In this document: one piece after another, positions 41,330 to 53,551 of the stretch
Position numbering within the stretch: the first letter of the stretch is position 1
How the letters are laid out: every line of letters begins with the position of its first letter
Assembly: GCA_963277665.1 (NCBI GenBank)
Contig: OY728119.1
Location: 313,926,206 to 313,990,205, forward strand
Length of the DNA: 64,000 bases
Direction of reading: 5' to 3'
Origin: Viscum album
Taxonomy: Eukaryota; Streptophyta; Magnoliopsida; Santalales; Viscaceae
Made by a program: the position numbers and the translations under genes
The notes under the pieces: model-generated
The model's input: only the letters and a program-made list of their open reading frames with translations
The model's database searches: none
What the model was told of the DNA's origin: nothing

Positions 41330-41790
41330 GTTAGTGTAGAACATTTCTCATTAATTTTTTTTCTTTGAACGACCCACTAAAATACACTCACATGCGATTA
41401 TATAACTTAATAATTAATCTTTTTGAAGACTAAATTCACACTTGTTAAATTTAGAATTAATGTATTCTTTCTTAGGGCCATCAACATAATAATAAATTGT
41501 TTATATTGTTTTTAATCTCCTCAAATATGTAATTATAATATCTCTAAAGACTATCAAAAACAGATCACGGTAATATATAAAAAATCTATTCATTATATTC
41601 CAGAATATATAAGGATCATTGATATTTGTAAATAAAACTGCAATAAATACTTAATTACCATAAATCAATATAAAGTCTCATTTATCCATCATTTTTTTAA
41701 AAATAACTGGTGAAAACCTTGGTGAAATAAATGTATAAATTAATCCCTTATCTAGATTCCCTTTGAGTTAGTTCTTTTGAAATGTATGTT
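41330..41790 (-). pseudogene. Decayed chromovirus reverse transcriptase (partial)
   Basis: On the - strand, N-L-D-K-G-L-I and F-I-S-P near 41715-41765 match the L-L-D-K-G-F-I-R-P-S-V-S-P block that opens gypsy RT, and M-R-L-Y-I-D nearby matches M-R-L-C-I-D. Around 41390-41450, S-K-F-N-K-C-E-F-S-L matches A-K-F-S-K-C-E-F-W-L, the block after the catalytic loop. The distance between these is shorter than in an intact RT, so the middle, including the F-I-D-D loop, appears deleted. RNase H, expected at 40.6-41.3 kb, could not be read. Confidence 0.6.
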
Positions 41791-41949
41791 TTTGAATTCT
41801 TGGACTTATAAGATCATGCAATGATCAGTTTATATGAAAAAAATCACTCCATGATTCAGTTTGAAAGGGATGCTCAATTATTCAAGGTGTGGTCCAGTGA
41901 TACTCACATATGCAATGGATCCTATTTCTTTCACTTCAGGTGATCCTTT

Positions 41950-43300
41950 GACTTTTATATAAAGCATGATGTCTCAATAATGGAAATATGGGTTATTCTA
42001 CCTGAACATCCACTATCATTTCAAAATCCTTCAAAATTGCATATGTTAGGAAATTTGGTTGGAAGATATTTGTACTCTGGCAGTAAAACTAGGTCAGTTT
42101 CTCATCCTATGTCTCCTCAAATATGTGTGGAAGTTGATGTTTCTATAATGCCAACTGATTTTGTATGCCTTATAATTAGGGATGATTTCCATTGGAAATT
42201 GCTTGTTGTTTTTGAGTCATGGTCTAATTATTTCTCTATGAGTAATTAATTGGCTCTTTCTATGATATATTGTAGGCACGAAATTCAGAAAAATATAGGC
42301 TATAGAAGCGGTGATAATATTTTGGTCACTGGATCTATTGAAGGTCTAATGAAACCATCATTATTGGGTGTCTCAAAGGATAAAAATAATGTAGAGATGT
42401 TACATGATAAGAGATCAGTGGACAACCCAAATATGGAAGATATTTTTTTAATTGCTTGATAATGGATCTGGGAGTTTCACAGTTTTCATAATAAGACCCA
42501 TCAGGCTTAGTGGGAAGTGGTGTTGTTATTGCTGATGACAGATTGAATTCAAGTCCTTTCACTTAGGAGATGGTTGTGTAAGCTAGACGTGGTCTCAACT
42601 CCGAAGGAGTGACTCTACTATATTGTGAGGGAATATCTAAGGTCAGTGATGACTATGTAGAACAAATACATGGATTAAATAGTTTTTTGAATGATAAATA
42701 GGAGCCCAAACTGATAAGGACCTAGTCCTATCTTAACATGAATCAATCGTTTTGAGTTCCTTGGTGATGATAGTAGAAAAGAGTGTATCACCAAATGCCT
42801 CTCCAGAGCAGATGACAATGCATTTAGAGAATATGGTAAGGCTATTCACATGCCATAGAGGAAGATGGGATGTAAAAAATACAAGGATTTGGGGAGTCTC
42901 ATTATCAATAAGAAGAAGAAAACCATGGGGCTTAAAGAATACACATGCCTTCCTAGACCAATGGACACATGATCAGCTAGAAATGGTGGTAACCCCCAGG
43001 TCCATGAGCTCTAGTAAGTGGTATGAAGCCAGAAGGATCAATATAATGGATATAATTAGTTTATATGTGATGACAAAGAGGTTAGGAAGGGGAATTCTCT
43101 TTCATAAATCTTGGTGGTTTCGCAAGGGAATGAATAAAGGAAGGTAGGTGATCTACAAGGGGAGTCTCCGCTGCATTTCGAGGATATGTGGTTAGAGGAG
43201 GAGGTTGTAGACACAATGATAATTTCATGTAGTCAACAATGGGAGGTTCTTATAGAACATGATAACTATTCATAATGACATATGAAATCATGTTAATAAT
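41950..43300 (+). pseudogene. Decayed LINE-type retrotransposon (ORF1 domain and part of ORF2)
   Basis: The open frame 41980-42249 resembles the DUF4283/zinc-knuckle protein that forms ORF1 of many plant LINEs: L-H-M-L-G-N-L-V-G-R, then an S-x-P-x4-I-C-V-E-V-D block at about 42100-42135, then a W-x7-F-E segment. The following frame starting near 42250 holds a broken knuckle (Y-C-R-H). At about 43150-43210 the + strand reads P-L-H-F-E-D-M-W-L-E-E-E, which matches P-F-R-F-E-N-M-W-L found after the endonuclease domain of plant LINE ORF2. The 131-codon frame at 42752-43147 between them is not recognised. The fragment separates the protease and RT of a - strand chromovirus, so it likely inserted into it. 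Confidence 0.55.
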
Positions 43301-43559
43301 TATTGTAAAATTTTCTTAAAATTAATTCAATATAATAGGAACCAATAATGTTTATAGAACCACCGATATGCATGAACACTAACTATGAGAAAAGCGTATA
43401 GATCGACAAGTACGATATTATACTGATGAGAGGATTTAACAAAGAGAAGATCAAAATAGACAAGTACCTGATAAATTAGAGTAATCTAGCAACACACATT
43501 GAAGATCTAATAATAGATTATCCATACATATTGGTACTAACCATTTATTGAAATTATTT

Positions 43560-43910
43560 ATGGATAATTCTTCATGTTGGCTCATACTATCTTCAAACAA
43601 TTATGTGGTTTAATTTTTTGTTATACAAGGTTTATCTTTTGGTTTCTCAATTTTTCCATAAATGTGTTTTGATAATAAAAATTTATCTTTCATTTAGTAA
43701 ATTCCATTCCTCAACAATTGATATGGTCCCTATAATGTGGGATATAATCCATACCCAAAATTACATCAAATTCAATTAGAGGTAGTATAACAAGAGTCAT
43801 ATGAGTAAAATTTCAACAAACCTCAAGAAGAAAAGAGCTGTATATGTGAGACGCACTCATGATACCCTTAATATTTTCCCACCAATTAAACATTTTATAA
43901 TTGAGGTGGA
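43560..43910 (-). pseudogene. Decayed chromovirus aspartic protease
   Basis: On the - strand E-F-D-V-I-L-G-M-D-Y at about 43741-43773 is an almost exact match to the F-D-V-I-L-G-M-D block of Ty3/gypsy proteases, followed by P-H-Y-R-D-H-I-N-C, comparable to the usual A-x-Y-A-x-V-D-C. The upstream active-site D-S-G was not found. It belongs with the RT at 41.3-41.8 kb and integrase at 39.2-40.6 kb in the order PR-RT-IN; the LINE remnant lies between PR and RT. Confidence 0.6.
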
Positions 43911-45600
43911 GATTGATACCCTTAATGAATTATAAAGATTAAGATGGGTGAGTTTAAATAGAATCATACAAAACTTTTTAAATCTTAGGGTGGATGATAC
44001 ACGTATATTTCAACAAATCACTATGAAATTCCAATTAAAATTTAGTAATTTAAAATACTTTTCCTCCCACTGTTGGATTATTTTTTTCATATTTCGCAAA
44101 TAAATTTGAGGCTTTTATTGGAATTGTACCCCGTCTCTTTATAGATACAACGCTTTACATTGCGGGATTCACCATTACCCTTGAATTCCTAGGCATGATA
44201 GTATTTTACTCCATAATTAATGAAATATGTTTTCCTTTTAGACATATACCATGGTTTTTTATTCCATAAGTATCACAACATTTGAAAATCATATTTCATT
44301 TATCCCATTAAACATTCTCTACTCCACTCCACCAAATCCATATTTTTTTGTATTTTAAAAAATACATTTTAAGGATAAATGGTAACTATACATTCCAGAT
44401 GAAAAACCATACCGCAACTAGACATAAAACCAGATTCAGAAATCACAAAATAGTAAACCCCAAAGCACCAAATTCAAATTTTGAAAATACTGCATCGATC
44501 CCAGCACCATCTAATCACCTTGGGCCGTGAGATCCTTGAACCATGCTCTCGTTCCAGTTTTTTCCACTGAACCGAACATCACTGGATGCTGGAAAACACA
44601 TTGATAAATACAACATCACATGAAATCACCATAAACCTTCAAAATCACCATCATTGGATGCACTGGTTGAGCCTCCTGAATCACCTCTATCTCCTAATTA
44701 TTCTCTTATTTTCCTTTAATGATTGAATACAAGGATAGTTTTTTATCTCACTTTATATTAAATAATATTGTATCATCATATTATTAGAATTGATGCTAGA
44801 TTAGTTCTATTTAATGGATTTTATTAATCCCTTCAAATAATTAGCAAATATTCTTCTTTGGATTGTGTATTGAATCGGTAATTTTCCTTTTTAACATTTT
44901 AATTATTACATCATTCAATGAGAAAATTTCATCATAATATTTACTTAGATGAATGAATTTTATATCTATATCTTATTTTTTTGCATGATGAAAATGTTAC
45001 TAAAAAAAGTAACTTAAAATCCATTCACTCCATGATAACGATTTTATATTTATCCTTGGTGTTTGGAATCAATGACCACCATTGATCTACATCCCCCATG
45101 AGGTGATAAAATTACATGAGAAACTTCAACATTTCATTACTTTCCATAACAAGAAATATATTTTTTACAAATTTTATACATTACTCAGAACATAATAGAT
45201 TTTTTGTTCCACTGAATGAAGGAGGTTGTTATCGATTGAAATAATCCATCATTGTTACACTTAATTACAGAATGGATGTGTGCTCTATAAAAGAAAGGTT
45301 ATTGTTCATAACCTATTTCATATTCCCTAATATAGTTATAATATTTTAAATTCCATATTAATCTCTAGCTCCATATTCATTATCATTCCCATGAGGGAAT
45401 TCCCTATCGAGATTATGTCGCTTGATACAGTTTCTATTACATCAACTATGAACACTTTCAAAATAATAACATTATCAATAATAATGTATAAATTTGAAGC
45501 AATCAAAATGTATATAATAAAGTGAAATTTTTTTATATGTAATATCAAAATCTTAAACCTATTTTCTTTGGGAATATTCTCAAATCATAAAAACATTATC
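43911..45600. other. Region without identified gene
   Basis: By position this could hold gag of the - strand chromovirus, but no capsid block or zinc knuckle was legible. A less AT-rich patch at about 44380-44700 (with CACCTTGGGCCGTGAGATCC) is unlike its neighbours and unrecognised. The 60-codon frame at 44348-44530 lies in it and lacks family features. Confidence 0.3.
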
Positions 45601-46640
45601 ACATATTTCATTATGATTTTCAAAGAAAATGTGAATTAACCCAGTCATATCCCAAATGAATGTCATCCTAGGAGAGAAGTAAGGGATCAATCATCGAGAA
45701 TTTAAATCATGGAATAGATATAATCAACCAAATATTTTTATGTTTATTACCAATATAAAAATCTCTTCAAAAGCATTGTGCACTAGTAGTATCCAGACAT
45801 GAACGTATAGGAAGACTACATAATATCTACCTTGCCTTTGGTCTAAATTCAATAATATGTGTTCATACCTCGTATATTATAAATATATATTTATTAAATA
45901 TCTTTTATAGAACCATAATCATATATATCTTATCACATAAATATATATATATAATTTTTTCACCTGCTTATTAGAAATTGTTTATTAAATAACTCTTCTA
46001 AGTGATAAATGCTTCTTTTTTCTTATTTTTATTTGATAATTAGTTTTGGTCATGATACCGTGATCATGGTTCCATCATCTCCAATATGTTAATAATGATA
46101 TAAATATAATATATAATCACTATATATATATATATAAATATTTATAATAACCCATAAATGTTACAAGTAGAAAAATGAATTACACTGTTCACGAAGATGG
46201 TATGTCGTACGTGTGTAGGAATGATATTTTCACTTTTAAATAGATGGAATACAGGAAATATAAATAATAAATCAAACTCGATGAATAATTATTATATCAT
46301 ATTTATTAATTAAATATAACCTTATTAAAATTAATATAAAGTATAAATGAAAAAAAAATCACATCGCTTCGAAGAGGAGGTAGTTCACACAAACGAATGT
46401 GTAATGATATTATTTTTAATGGATGGAAAGGTAAAATGGTATATATTATATTATAATTCATTAAGTATATTAATTCCATAAATTTCACATATAAAAATTA
46501 ATCCTATTATAAAACATTTACATGAATTATGGGGAATGAAAATCAATATATTTGTTATGTGAAGGTGGTTGTCCACAAGTATGCACATGTGAAAATTTTG
46601 ATTCTCATTTGATGGAAAATATAGCGGATATGCAACAACT
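45600..46640 (-). repeat. Chromovirus LTR fragment, truncated at the right
   Basis: A CTACCTTGCCTTTGG block near 45829 corresponds to the CTTACCTTG landmark of the other LTRs. Modules follow near 46188 (GAAGATGGTATGTCGTACGT), 46361 (ATCACATCGCTTCGAAGAGG) and 46543-46600 (GAAGGTGGTTGTCCACAAGT, then ATGCACATGTG). After about 46640 the sequence no longer matches and an Athila LTR seems to begin, so this LTR was probably split by the old Athila insertion. Confidence 0.5.
46188..46620 (-). repeat. Three diverged modules inside LTR
   Basis: Copies start near 46188, 46361 and 46543. Copies two and three are each followed by an AT-rich stretch containing GATGGAAA, showing that the repeated module is longer than the short conserved core. 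Confidence 0.6.
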
Positions 46641-48370
46641 GGGCCTTGAAGTGATCATAGACACCCCACCCTAAAATATTCGTTATGTCATGGCCTGCAT
46701 AGTTCCACCAGTAACTCTGCTTTCATGTGATTCCCTAACTAGGGCCTACCCACATGCCTGAAAAGTTTATCAGGCTAATGACTATATGATAAGTTGAGAT
46801 CATATACACACTTTTTCTGTCATTTAGTTATTTATTTTTTAATTATTTAATCAATAATACACTTATAATGTGATAATTGTTTTTCAAAAATAGGCTTCTA
46901 AATTTTTGAAGGTTAAAATGCATAAAAAGAGCTGAATTTTCCTATTACACATCGTGAAACCACATTATACAACATGTAGTAGAGTTTCACATTATCCTAT
47001 AAGTTGTGAATAAAAGATTATTGAAAATATATGTGAAGTTTCCATTTCATTTCATGAGTGTCCAATAAATGTCGTAAACCCTTTAAATGCAATTCCTACT
47101 CAACGATAAAGCTGAAAGAATGTTACATGTCATGAATCTCAAATACATGATGTGAGATGAGTAAAATATTTAAATCTCAGACACTATACGTGTGAGGTAT
47201 GTGTAGATTCAAAATTCATAGAGATGTACACAGACCTACATTACAAAATGTGAATCCCATTTCACATTGTTTAAGTTTTCTCCTATAAATAATGCTCTTA
47301 GGTTGTATATTAGGAGAGTTTCCAATCAAGTGAAATTCTGTGTTTTTCATTACTTTCTCATTCCATAATTTTCCATTGACCCTAAACTAAAATTTAATAG
47401 TCTCTTTTTATTATTTGGTTATAATATATGAATCATGTATTTTTTTCATCATCACCTTCATTCATTTTTTGCATTATCTATATTGTTCATCACCAATCGT
47501 TGACGTTGGTATGTGGCATTCATTTTCTCTCTTATTTCAAGTATGTAATTAATTGAATTGTGATTTATATTTCCTAATTCTAGTAGCATGACCACCCCAT
47601 TTAGTGACCCTAAATCATTTCATTTTTGTTTATCTATTTATACATGATCATTGTTATCATGTTGAGAAAAATGTTAATTTTCCAATTCCTTGCTTTCAAT
47701 CATACCATCAATGGATAAACCAACCAGGGTAGGGATTGAGAATATTGGTAAATTAATTTAATAAATCATCATTTATTATCTTGGTAACCATAATTAATAG
47801 TAATTAGGATAAACAATCTTTTTCAATTCAATTATCTAGAACATCCTTGACTATAAGGTGTTCGAGTGAAGGACCATATCCTTGTTAGAGTAGATTAGGC
47901 TTTGACCAATTGCCTAAAATAAAGTCTAGTATAGAAACCAAGCCTAATGAATTTTATTTTTCAATATATCTTGATGAAATTATAGTTTTCTCTTAGGTAG
48001 AACTACTTGGTTTGATCATATTCCATTAGAGACCTCCGCTTACTTCACATCCAAAACCATAGGATCCTACTATGGTAGAATTAAGAGAATTTGTTCAAGA
48101 TATCATAAAAATTTATCCTTATCTCTCTCTTATACATAAATAAAACCATTAAAATTCTTGATTTATCATTCCCATACTGAAAATTTTAAAAAGTAATCTT
48201 ACAAAAAAAGTTCACATTCCATAGGTTTCGGGTTTCAACTTCTTTCCCTATGGGATCGTCCACTATCATTCAATATAATATGATCTATTTGAAAGTGAAT
48301 TTAGGAAACAACATAATTATAATCTGACCATAGCCCATGAGAATTCAACAATATGTGTGGGTGTGAAAAA
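46640..48370 (+). repeat. 5' LTR of old Athila element (left end approximate)
   Basis: It lies directly upstream of a decayed Asp-tRNA primer site and an Athila-like gag. It contains a TATA box at 47284-47291. The stretch TTTCCCTATGGGATCG near 48244-48259 resembles the CCTGTGGGATCGA block common near the end of Athila LTRs. The exact first base is not clear; a start near 46640 would give about 1.7 kb, the same as the LTR of the younger Athila in this window. Confidence 0.5.
47284..47291 (+). promoter_or_regulatory. TATA box in old Athila LTR
   Basis: TATAAATA within CTCCTATAAATAATGC. The position inside a 1.7-kb LTR, about 1.1 kb before the primer site, fits the pol II promoter of the element. 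Confidence 0.5.
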
Positions 48371-48373
48371 ATT

Positions 48374-48391
48374 TGAAACCATTTTTGGGGA
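48374..48391 (+). promoter_or_regulatory. Decayed Asp-tRNA primer binding site
   Basis: TGAAACCATTTTTGGGGA keeps 11 of 18 bases of TGGCGCCGTTGCCGGGGA, the complement of the 3' end of plant tRNA-Asp used to prime Athila elements. Most changes are consistent with loss of C and G. Confidence 0.55.
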
Positions 48392-48839
48392 TCAGTAAAT
48401 TTGTGCATCACACTTTCATCCCTCTCGAAAAATACTGGTGATTACATTTCCCCGTCCCATATTTCATTATTTTTTATGAAACCCCAGAGTCGTTTCACTA
48501 TGGCATTGTGCATGTATCTAGGTTATTCAAATAATTAAAGGAAATATTATAAACACAAACCATTAGCATTAAATCCCAAGATCAAATGTTATCTCTCTGC
48601 ATTCTACTAGAAAATAAGGGATAATCACAACTATCAAGAAGGACCCATTCCTCTATCCCCTCTAAACATGCACCAATTAATCATCGGATAGCATTCCCTG
48701 TAGTAAGAGGTATCTATCATGGATTCTTTACTTCCATCGATCCATGGTTCTGCACCAAGAATTGTGAATCCTCACATTAAATCACACTCCTTTTAAATAA
48801 AACATGGACTCCTTCACATGATCTAGAAGATGGGGAAAT

Positions 48840-50200
48840 TTAGCGGATTGTAAAGTGAATACCCAGATGAGCACATCTACAACTTCTTGAAAGTTTATGA
48901 TATATTTCACAACAAGGTAGTATCATTAGACACTATCAGAATCTACATCATACCATTATCTCTTCAAGACAGAGCTAAGGATTGGTACATGATTCAAGCT
49001 CCCAAGTCATTCATGAAATTGGAAGAGCAATCCAATAAGTTCCTGGTCATATACTTCCCACTAATTAGGATGTGGAAAATTTATAACATCATTAAAAACA
49101 TCAGTCATTATGATGGAGAGACTGCATGGGAAGTTTGGGATTGATTTACGGAATTTGTGAGGAACATACCACACCATGGAATGGACATGTGGATTCATAT
49201 TTATAAATTCTACCATGGTCACCAACAATAATTATGAATAGTTATAGATTTTGAATCAGATGGAGGGTTGATTTCCAAAACACCAGAAGCTGGAAGATCC
49301 ATTTAAAATGAAGCCTCTCATTATTCTAGATAGTGTAAAGGTAATCATAAACCACCTCTGCGTGGTGTCAACCAAGTGTATGAGAATAAAAGACTAGTTG
49401 TGCATGTTCACGCATTCACAATGAAGTTTTCATCATTCCAACTCCCTGCTGCACAACCACTTCCTGATCTAATAATAGAAATATAGTCATACATAATGTG
49501 TGGTGGATCACAGACATGTCAATATTGCAAGGTAGGAGTTGAATAGAAACAACCAAAAGAATTTAATTATATTAATTACAATCAGTAGAACCTGTATTCC
49601 AATAGTAGCAAAAATATTATCAATAGAAGCTAGCTTAGTAGACCCCTCAAAAAAACCACGGATTTTATCAACAATGGTTAGGTCATGCAGAATTTAATAA
49701 TCAAGGACCTCTACATACCCACATATTAACACTATTCCAAGACTAAAACAACTAATGCAGCAACAAACATCTCCTCATAGAGAAAAAAACCAGTTTTAAC
49801 TAGCACAACCAAGGCTTCAATAGCAACCTACCACTCCCCAAATTATCATAGAAACCTCATGGAAATTTTTGTTCAAAAAGATTACCAATGAATGAATACT
49901 CATGAAATAGAGATGCAAAAAAAACAAGCTACATTACGCAATCATGAAGTGAAAATGGGGCAAATATCAAAGGCTAGGTCTGAAATATTACAGGGTACCC
50001 TACCTGGTAATATAGAGACATACCCAATGGAAGAAGATGAAGATGTAGTGTTGAGAAGTGGAAGTTTATTAGACTTTCAACAACTAGGTTTAAGATATGA
50101 AAGGTATCCAAAATGGCCAATAGAAAAAATTTCTAGTAAAAGAAGAAAATGTAGATGGGATGGCCCAACCATACCCCAAGAGAAATCATAAGCTTAAATA
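48840..50200 (+). pseudogene. Decayed Athila gag
   Basis: The frame at about 48860-49141 shows the capsid region: Y-P-D-E-H-I-Y-N-F-L before L-S-L-Q-D-R-A-K-D-W (compare F-S-L-x-D-x-A-K-x-W), then K-F-L-V-I-Y-F-P matching K-F-L-x-K-F-F-P, and Y-D-G-E-T-A-W-E-V-W matching G-E-S-x-x-E-A-W-E-R-F. After a stop, R-N-I-P-H-H-G-M near 49163 matches C-P-H-H-G-x. No intact zinc knuckle was read. The frame 49892-50191 holds the late gag/linker segment: Q-G-T-L-P-G-N near 49993 and V-V-L-R-S-G near 50050. Several stops and frame changes make it dead. The capsid would package element RNA. Confidence 0.75.
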
Positions 50201-50239
50201 TCTGAGAAACCAAAAGAAATAGTTTTTATTTCCCCACCA

Positions 50240-50900
50240 CCATTGAATCCCCCTCTTCCATTTCTAGAAAGAGACAGATAGCATAGAAAGGAGGAATAAT
50301 ACATGATATTCTAGGAGGTGTTCAGACAATAACATATATATATACCCATTGCATAGGGCATTACTCAAATGAACAATTATTCCCAATTCCCTAAGTATAT
50401 GTTATCCAACAAAATAAAAATAGAAGATCTTGGTGTCATCTCAATGAATTAGGACTTCTATGCTACTTCTCAGGAGAAAATCCCACCAAAGACGAGAGAC
50501 CCAGAATGTTTTTTAATCCCATGTGCTATTCTAAAATGTAAATTTGGAAGTTCTTTGTGTGATCTTGGGCACAACATGAACCTCATTCCAATGACTGTTT
50601 TTCTCATGTTGTGACTCCCAGATCTCAAAAGAACTTGAGTGGAATTTCAACTTGGAGAATAATCAGTAAAGTACCTTAGAGAAATTCTCAAGGAAGTGTA
50701 AGTCAGAGATAGGAAATTCATCTATATATTCGATGTCATAGTTCTATTCATGGAAAGATAAGCAGGAATCCCCATTATACTCGGATGGCCATTTGTAGCC
50801 AAAGGAAAGGTTCTAATAGCTGTGAATTAAGCATGTCTAATATTTTGAGTCATTGAAGTACATGCAGTCTTCAACCATGTCAAGGCTGCTAAATAATCAT
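50240..50900 (+). pseudogene. Decayed Athila protease region
   Basis: After a proline-rich segment (P-P-P-L-N-P-P-L-P-F) come E-K-I-P-P-K-T-R-D-P-E near 50475 and F-L-I-P-C-A near 50511. The active-site block C-D-L-G lies at 50558-50569 with the downstream N-L-I-P-M; Athila proteases use D-L-G where most retropepsins use D-T/S-G. G-I-P-I-I-L-G-W-P-F near 50765-50794 matches the conserved I-P-I-I-L-G-R-P-F. Stops interrupt the frame. Confidence 0.75.
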
Positions 50901-51299
50901 AGGATTCTATTGAATGCAATGTTATGTCTCTTGCAGATGAAGGAAGAGAATACATGCCAATAAAAGAAAAAATTGATGATTATATCTCAGATATAGAAGA
51001 TGTATTTGATTTTGTGGATGTGAGATTCAATGAACCTTTCATAAGGGACATCATTCCACAATTCACAAACTAAAACATTCAACCACCAAAACTACAATTG
51101 AAGCTTCTACCTAGTACCCTTAATTACTCATTATTTAGATCTTCAACCTCTTTTCCAGTATTCATCAACTCTGAACTAGCTCAGGAATAAGAAGATTATT
51201 TGGATGATGTATTTATGAGACACAAGAAATAAATTTCCTGGGTATTTTTTGGTATTAATGGAATTTGTCTTTCTATTTTCACCCACATGATTATATTTG

Positions 51300-52140
51300 A
51301 GGATTATTCAAGACCAAAACACAATCCTTATAGGAATCTCCCACCACCAATTAAAGAAGTTTTCAAAAAGGAAGTGCTAAATCATCTGGATTCTAGAATA
51401 ATTTTTTTATTTCTGATATCGACTGTGTGCACCCTCTACATGTAGTTCCCAAAAAATGTGAACTCATAGTGGATAAAACTGATGAAAATAAATTTATTCC
51501 AATATGCACCATCAATTGGTGGAGAGTTCGCATAGATTATAGAACCATGAATTAAAAAAATAAGAAATGATCATTTTCCTTTACCCTTCATGGATAAAAT
51601 GTTGTATTGACATGCTGAATGTTAATTATACTCTTTCTTGGATGAATATTCTAAATACAATCATATTTCAATCGACCTAATTTATTACTCAAAGACCACA
51701 TTCACAAGCCCATTTGGGACCTTCTTCTACATGAGTATGTCATTCTGAATTTGTAATGCTCTAGAATCATTTTAAATATTCATGACGCACCTTTTTTAAG
51801 ATATGGAGTAGGAATTCCAAGATATCGTTATGGATGAATGATTAGTTTATCAATGATATTTCTATGTATTCATATGAAATCTAGAGTTAGTCATATGATG
51901 TTATGAAGACAAATTCCTAGTATTCAATTGGTAAAACATTATTTTCAAGAATAAATGAGGCATAGTCCTCATACATAAAATATCTAAAGAAGGAATAGAT
52001 GTCGATCCGGCTAAGATAAAGGTCATCAAGGATTTACCTAAAACATCAATATATAAGGGTATAGGAATATTTTTGGACCATGCTAGATTATAGAAGAGAT
52101 TTTTAAAAGACAATGAAAATGTTAATTTATCATTGAAACA
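51300..52140 (+). pseudogene. Decayed Athila reverse transcriptase
   Basis: N-L-P-P-P-I-K-E-V-F-K-K-E-V-L near 51340-51375 matches the entry block of Athila RT. At 51520-51550, W-W-R-V-R-I-D-Y-R matches G-W-R-V-C-I-D-Y-R, then after a frameshift D-H-F-P-L-P-F-M-D-K-M is at about 51570-51602. F-T-S-P-F-G-T-F near 51704 and the degraded catalytic loop V-M-D-E-stop near 51828-51842 follow. The second catalytic Asp is lost. Unlike the younger copy, this gene shows real frameshifts. Confidence 0.75.
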
Positions 52141-52770
52141 CCTACTGTCAAATGAATTTCATTTTTATTTCACTGATGTATGTCAACAGGCATTCAACAT
52201 GTTAAAGAAAATCATAATAGCATCCCTTCTAATCATTTCTCCCGACTAGGACAAGGAATTCGAATTCATGTGTAATTACAATGACCATGTTGATGGAACT
52301 ATTTTAGGACAATTAATTGGTCACATATTTTGTCCTATCGACGATACCATCCATACACTGAGTGAATCCAATGTCAACTACACAATTATAGAGAAATAAC
52401 TCTTATGTTTAGTGTATACCATTAAGAAATTTCATTCGTATTTGGTCTTTTCCAGTGTCTTTCTGCATACTGATCATGCAGCTATAAAGTATTTAATGAA
52501 AAAGAAGGATTCCAAGGTGAGTTTGATAAGGTCGATCCTCTTACTACCAGAATTTCATAATGTGATCAAAGACATCATAGGCTCGCAAAATATGATCTCT
52601 AATCATTTATCCCTAATTCCACTTTTACACATCAAGGATGAAAATGATATTTCCATCAATATTTATTTTTCGGATGAAACACTTTTCAACATTATAGTGG
52701 AACTGTCATTCACTGATATTTCTAAATATCTCACCTTGGGTTTTTTTGCATTAATACCACTCATATCAAC
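52140..52770 (+). pseudogene. Decayed Athila RNase H
   Basis: The open frame 52412-52774 contains K-F-H-S-Y-L-V, H-T-D-H-A-A-I-K-Y-L near 52457-52490 (a catalytic Asp block), L-I-R-S-I-L-L-L-P-E-F and N-H-L-S-L-I (compare A-D-H-L-S-R-L). Before it, near 52270-52380, come degraded C-D-A-S and N-Y-T blocks. The frame is broken upstream by a stop near 52395. It follows RT and precedes integrase in the normal order. Confidence 0.7.
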
Positions 52771-52779
52771 ATAGGAAAA

Positions 52780-53551
52780 TATTTTTGGATGAATGAAATT
52801 TTTACTACTATGATGAACCACTATTTTTCAAACATTTCACTAAAATCTTGTTAGGTCATTCCATCCTAAAACATGAAATAGAAAATGTGATAGAAATCTG
52901 TCATACATCACCATCATGAGGACGTCATGGAACCAAGTGCACTGTTGAAAGGATTCTAAAAAGTGGACTTTTATAGACTATTCTACACCAATACATGAGT
53001 TAATTATGTCAAAATAGTGATATGTGCCACCAAACTGGAAAAATATGGAAAAGAAATAAAATTCCCAAAACACCATCTTTGAAGTCTAAATATTCACCAT
53101 TTTGGGAAAAGAAATCATTAGACCATTTCCCAATTCAAATGGAGAGTCCAATATTCTTATTGGAGTTGACTACATCCCCAAATTGGTAGAAGTCGTAGCC
53201 ACAATCCATGACACAATGAATGTGGTCATGAATTTCTTAAAAATTAATGTCTTCTCAATGTTTGGATTCCTAAGAGTACTCATCAGTGATATAGTAATAC
53301 ATTTCACAAAACATGATCTTAATGCATTACTAAGAAAATATGGAATTCAATACAATACATGAACTCTATATAACCAAAAAACAAGTGAAAAATTTGATCT
53401 ATCAAATAACGAGATCAACCAAATCTTGGAGAAGATGGTAAACATGAGTCGAAATTAAATGATTTTGAAACTTGAGGATGCCCTATGGGTGTAATGTACT
53501 AAATATAAAACATTCACTTGTACAAAAAAATCATATTGGTTTGTGGGAAAC
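52780..53551 (+). pseudogene. Old Athila integrase, interrupted by younger Athila
   Basis: The frame 53102-53362 covers the core: P-F-P-N-S-N-G, L-I-G-V-D-Y-I-P-K near 53157-53183, N-V-F-S-M-F-G-F and I-S-D near 53281-53291. Farther on, N-N-E-I-N-Q-I-L-E-K near 53407-53436 matches N-R-E-I-K-x-I-L-E-K with the catalytic Glu, and E-D-A-L-W matches D-D-A-L-W. Homology stops at 53551 inside the segment corresponding to S-P-Y-R-L-V-Y-G. The next base is the first base of the younger element's LTR, so the rest of this integrase should lie to the right of the window. Confidence 0.75.

Noticed and set aside
42752..43147. 131-codon + strand frame as a host gene
   Set aside because: It lies between ORF1-like and ORF2-like pieces of a LINE remnant and has no recognised domain. 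It was kept within the LINE entry.
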